Assembly (NCBI GenBank): GCA_944376745.1 | Contig: CALWDR010000143.1 | Coordinates: 1-40,278 of the forward strand | Direction: 5' to 3' | Source of the DNA: an uncultured Lachnospiraceae bacterium | GTDB taxonomy: Bacteria; Bacillota; Clostridia; Lachnospirales; Lachnospiraceae | DNA length: 40,278 bases | Shown: one piece after another, positions 39,607 to 40,278 of the stretch | Numbering within the stretch: position 1 is the stretch's first letter | Layout of the letters: each line of letters starts with the position of its first letter | The notes under the pieces: generated by a model | Told to the model about the DNA's origin: nothing | The model's input: the letters and a program-made list of their open reading frames with translations, nothing else | Database searches by the model: none | Position numbers and translations under genes: made by a program

Positions 39607-40278
39607 ATGAATTTTTCAAAAGAAACCGCTGGCTATGAGCAGATCAGAAAAAATACGGTAAAAGCAGAAAATCAGTTAAAGGAGACGGAGTACGTGACCT
39701 TTGAAAATCCCCAGGGGAAGGGCGTCAGGGTGATGTTTGTGGGGAATTCCATTACCCTTCACGGCGCGGCCCCGGACATTGGCTGGAATCACAGATGGGG
39801 GATGGCGGCCTCCGCAAAGGACAGGGATTACGTTCACCGGCTGATGGCGAAAATCGATACGGTCAGGGAGGATGCGGCTTACTGCATCTGCCAGGTGGCT
39901 TCCTGGGAGCGCGGATACAAGGACGGAACGGAAAAAATGTATCCGCTTTTTGAAAGCGCCCGCGCATTTCGCGCGGATATCCTTGTGCTGCGTTTTATTG
40001 AAAATTGTCCCATGGATGGGTTTGACGGGGAGATGTTTCAGGCGGAGCTTGGAAAGCTTCGGGCTTATCTGAATCCAGCGGGAACAACAAAAATCGTGAT
40101 CACAACAGGCTTCTTGCATCACTGTGGGGACGAGGCGATCCGGCAGTTCGCCCAGGCCCGCGGGATGCCTCTTGCAGAGCTTGGCGATCTGGGAGAAAAG
40201 GATGAGATGAAGGCCATCGGACTTTTTGAACATGAGGGTGTTGCAAATCATCCGGGGGATCTTGGCATGCAAAAGATC
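39607..40278 (+). CDS. SGNH/GDSL-family hydrolase, 3' cut by window edge
   Basis: An open frame from ATG 39607 (AGGAGGTAGGAACGG upstream) runs to the window end: 224 residues with no stop. FVGNSITLHG holds the block I catalytic Ser in a GNSIT setting; after a helical region, DILVLRFIENCP resembles block III (with an Asn), and HEGVANHPGDLGM fits block V with the catalytic His (HP-D-GM). No signal peptide is seen. SGNH enzymes are esterases or lipases, often deacetylating carbohydrates; the substrate here is unknown. It is divergent from the ECF sigma operon. Confidence 0.8.
   Translation, partial: MNFSKETAGYEQIRKNTVKAENQLKETEYVTFENPQGKGVRVMFVGNSITLHGAAPDIGWNHRWGMAASAKDRDYVHRLMAKIDTVREDAAYCICQVASWERGYKDGTEKMYPLFESARAFRADILVLRFIENCPMDGFDGEMFQAELGKLRAYLNPAGTTKIVITTGFLHHCGDEAIRQFAQARGMPLAELGDLGEKDEMKAIGLFEHEGVANHPGDLGMQKI

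Overview
The window looks like chromosomal DNA of a GC-rich Lachnospiraceae-type Firmicute (Clostridia). This is inferred from the gene repertoire and style: DUF3842, a YtrA-type GntR regulator with a DUF1648/DUF5808 membrane protein, RsmF, a short NptA-type Na/Pi transporter, a PF12897 aminotransferase, repeated AAA-ATPase-like/PD-(D/E)XK genes, strong AGGAGG ribosome binding sites and consensus sigma-A promoters. No rRNA, tRNA, CRISPR array or transposase gene was seen.

Layout. 1-1.2 kb: the C-terminal part of an AAA-ATPase-like/PD-(D/E)XK gene cut by the window edge, then a decayed relative. 1.25-4.1 kb (minus): a long beta-CASP metallo-beta-lactamase protein, divergent from 4.1-11.5 kb (plus): a His-rich NifX-like protein, a degenerate sigma-70-like protein, rsmF, an Na/Pi symporter, uppP, a membrane-bound spermidine-synthase-like protein and DUF3842. 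11.7-18.9 kb: a peptide/nickel-type ABC importer (binding protein split by a frameshift in a G7 run, two permeases, one fused double ATPase) leading directly into larB and larE for the nickel-pincer cofactor; nickel uptake feeding cofactor assembly is the likely theme. 19.1-22.4 kb: a URO-D-like gene, a GHL6-type putative glycosidase and the first ~35 codons of a nucleoside hydrolase, cut off close to a ~260 bp nested palindrome. 22.7-24.7 kb: GntR regulator and membrane protein. 24.7-26.6 kb: an AT-rich two-gene cassette with its own promoter, an AAA15/21-type ATPase and a TOPRIM-like (RloB/AriB-like) protein, the latter frameshifted. 26.7-31.6 kb: polysaccharide deacetylase, rarA, aminotransferase, PTS EIIC-like protein. 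31.7-33.6 kb: a nearly full-length AAA-ATPase-like/PD-(D/E)XK gene whose start is out of frame at an A8 run. 33.6-35.9 kb: small alarmone synthetase and a B12-binding radical SAM protein. 35.9-39.5 kb (minus): a two-component system, then an ECF sigma factor with a zinc-finger membrane anti-sigma protein. 39.6 kb to the end: a partial SGNH hydrolase.

Three themes stand out. First, short tandem repeats (27-42 bp units) recur at seven loci between 1.9 and 16.5 kb, in linkers of proteins and at gene ends. Second, three genes are broken by single small frameshifts (SBP, TOPRIM protein, AAA/PDDEXK start), two of them in homopolymers, so either phase-variable switching or sequence errors must be considered. 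Third, the AT-rich ATPase/TOPRIM pair is the best candidate for a little-described defence-type system. All family assignments are made by reading motifs, without database searches.
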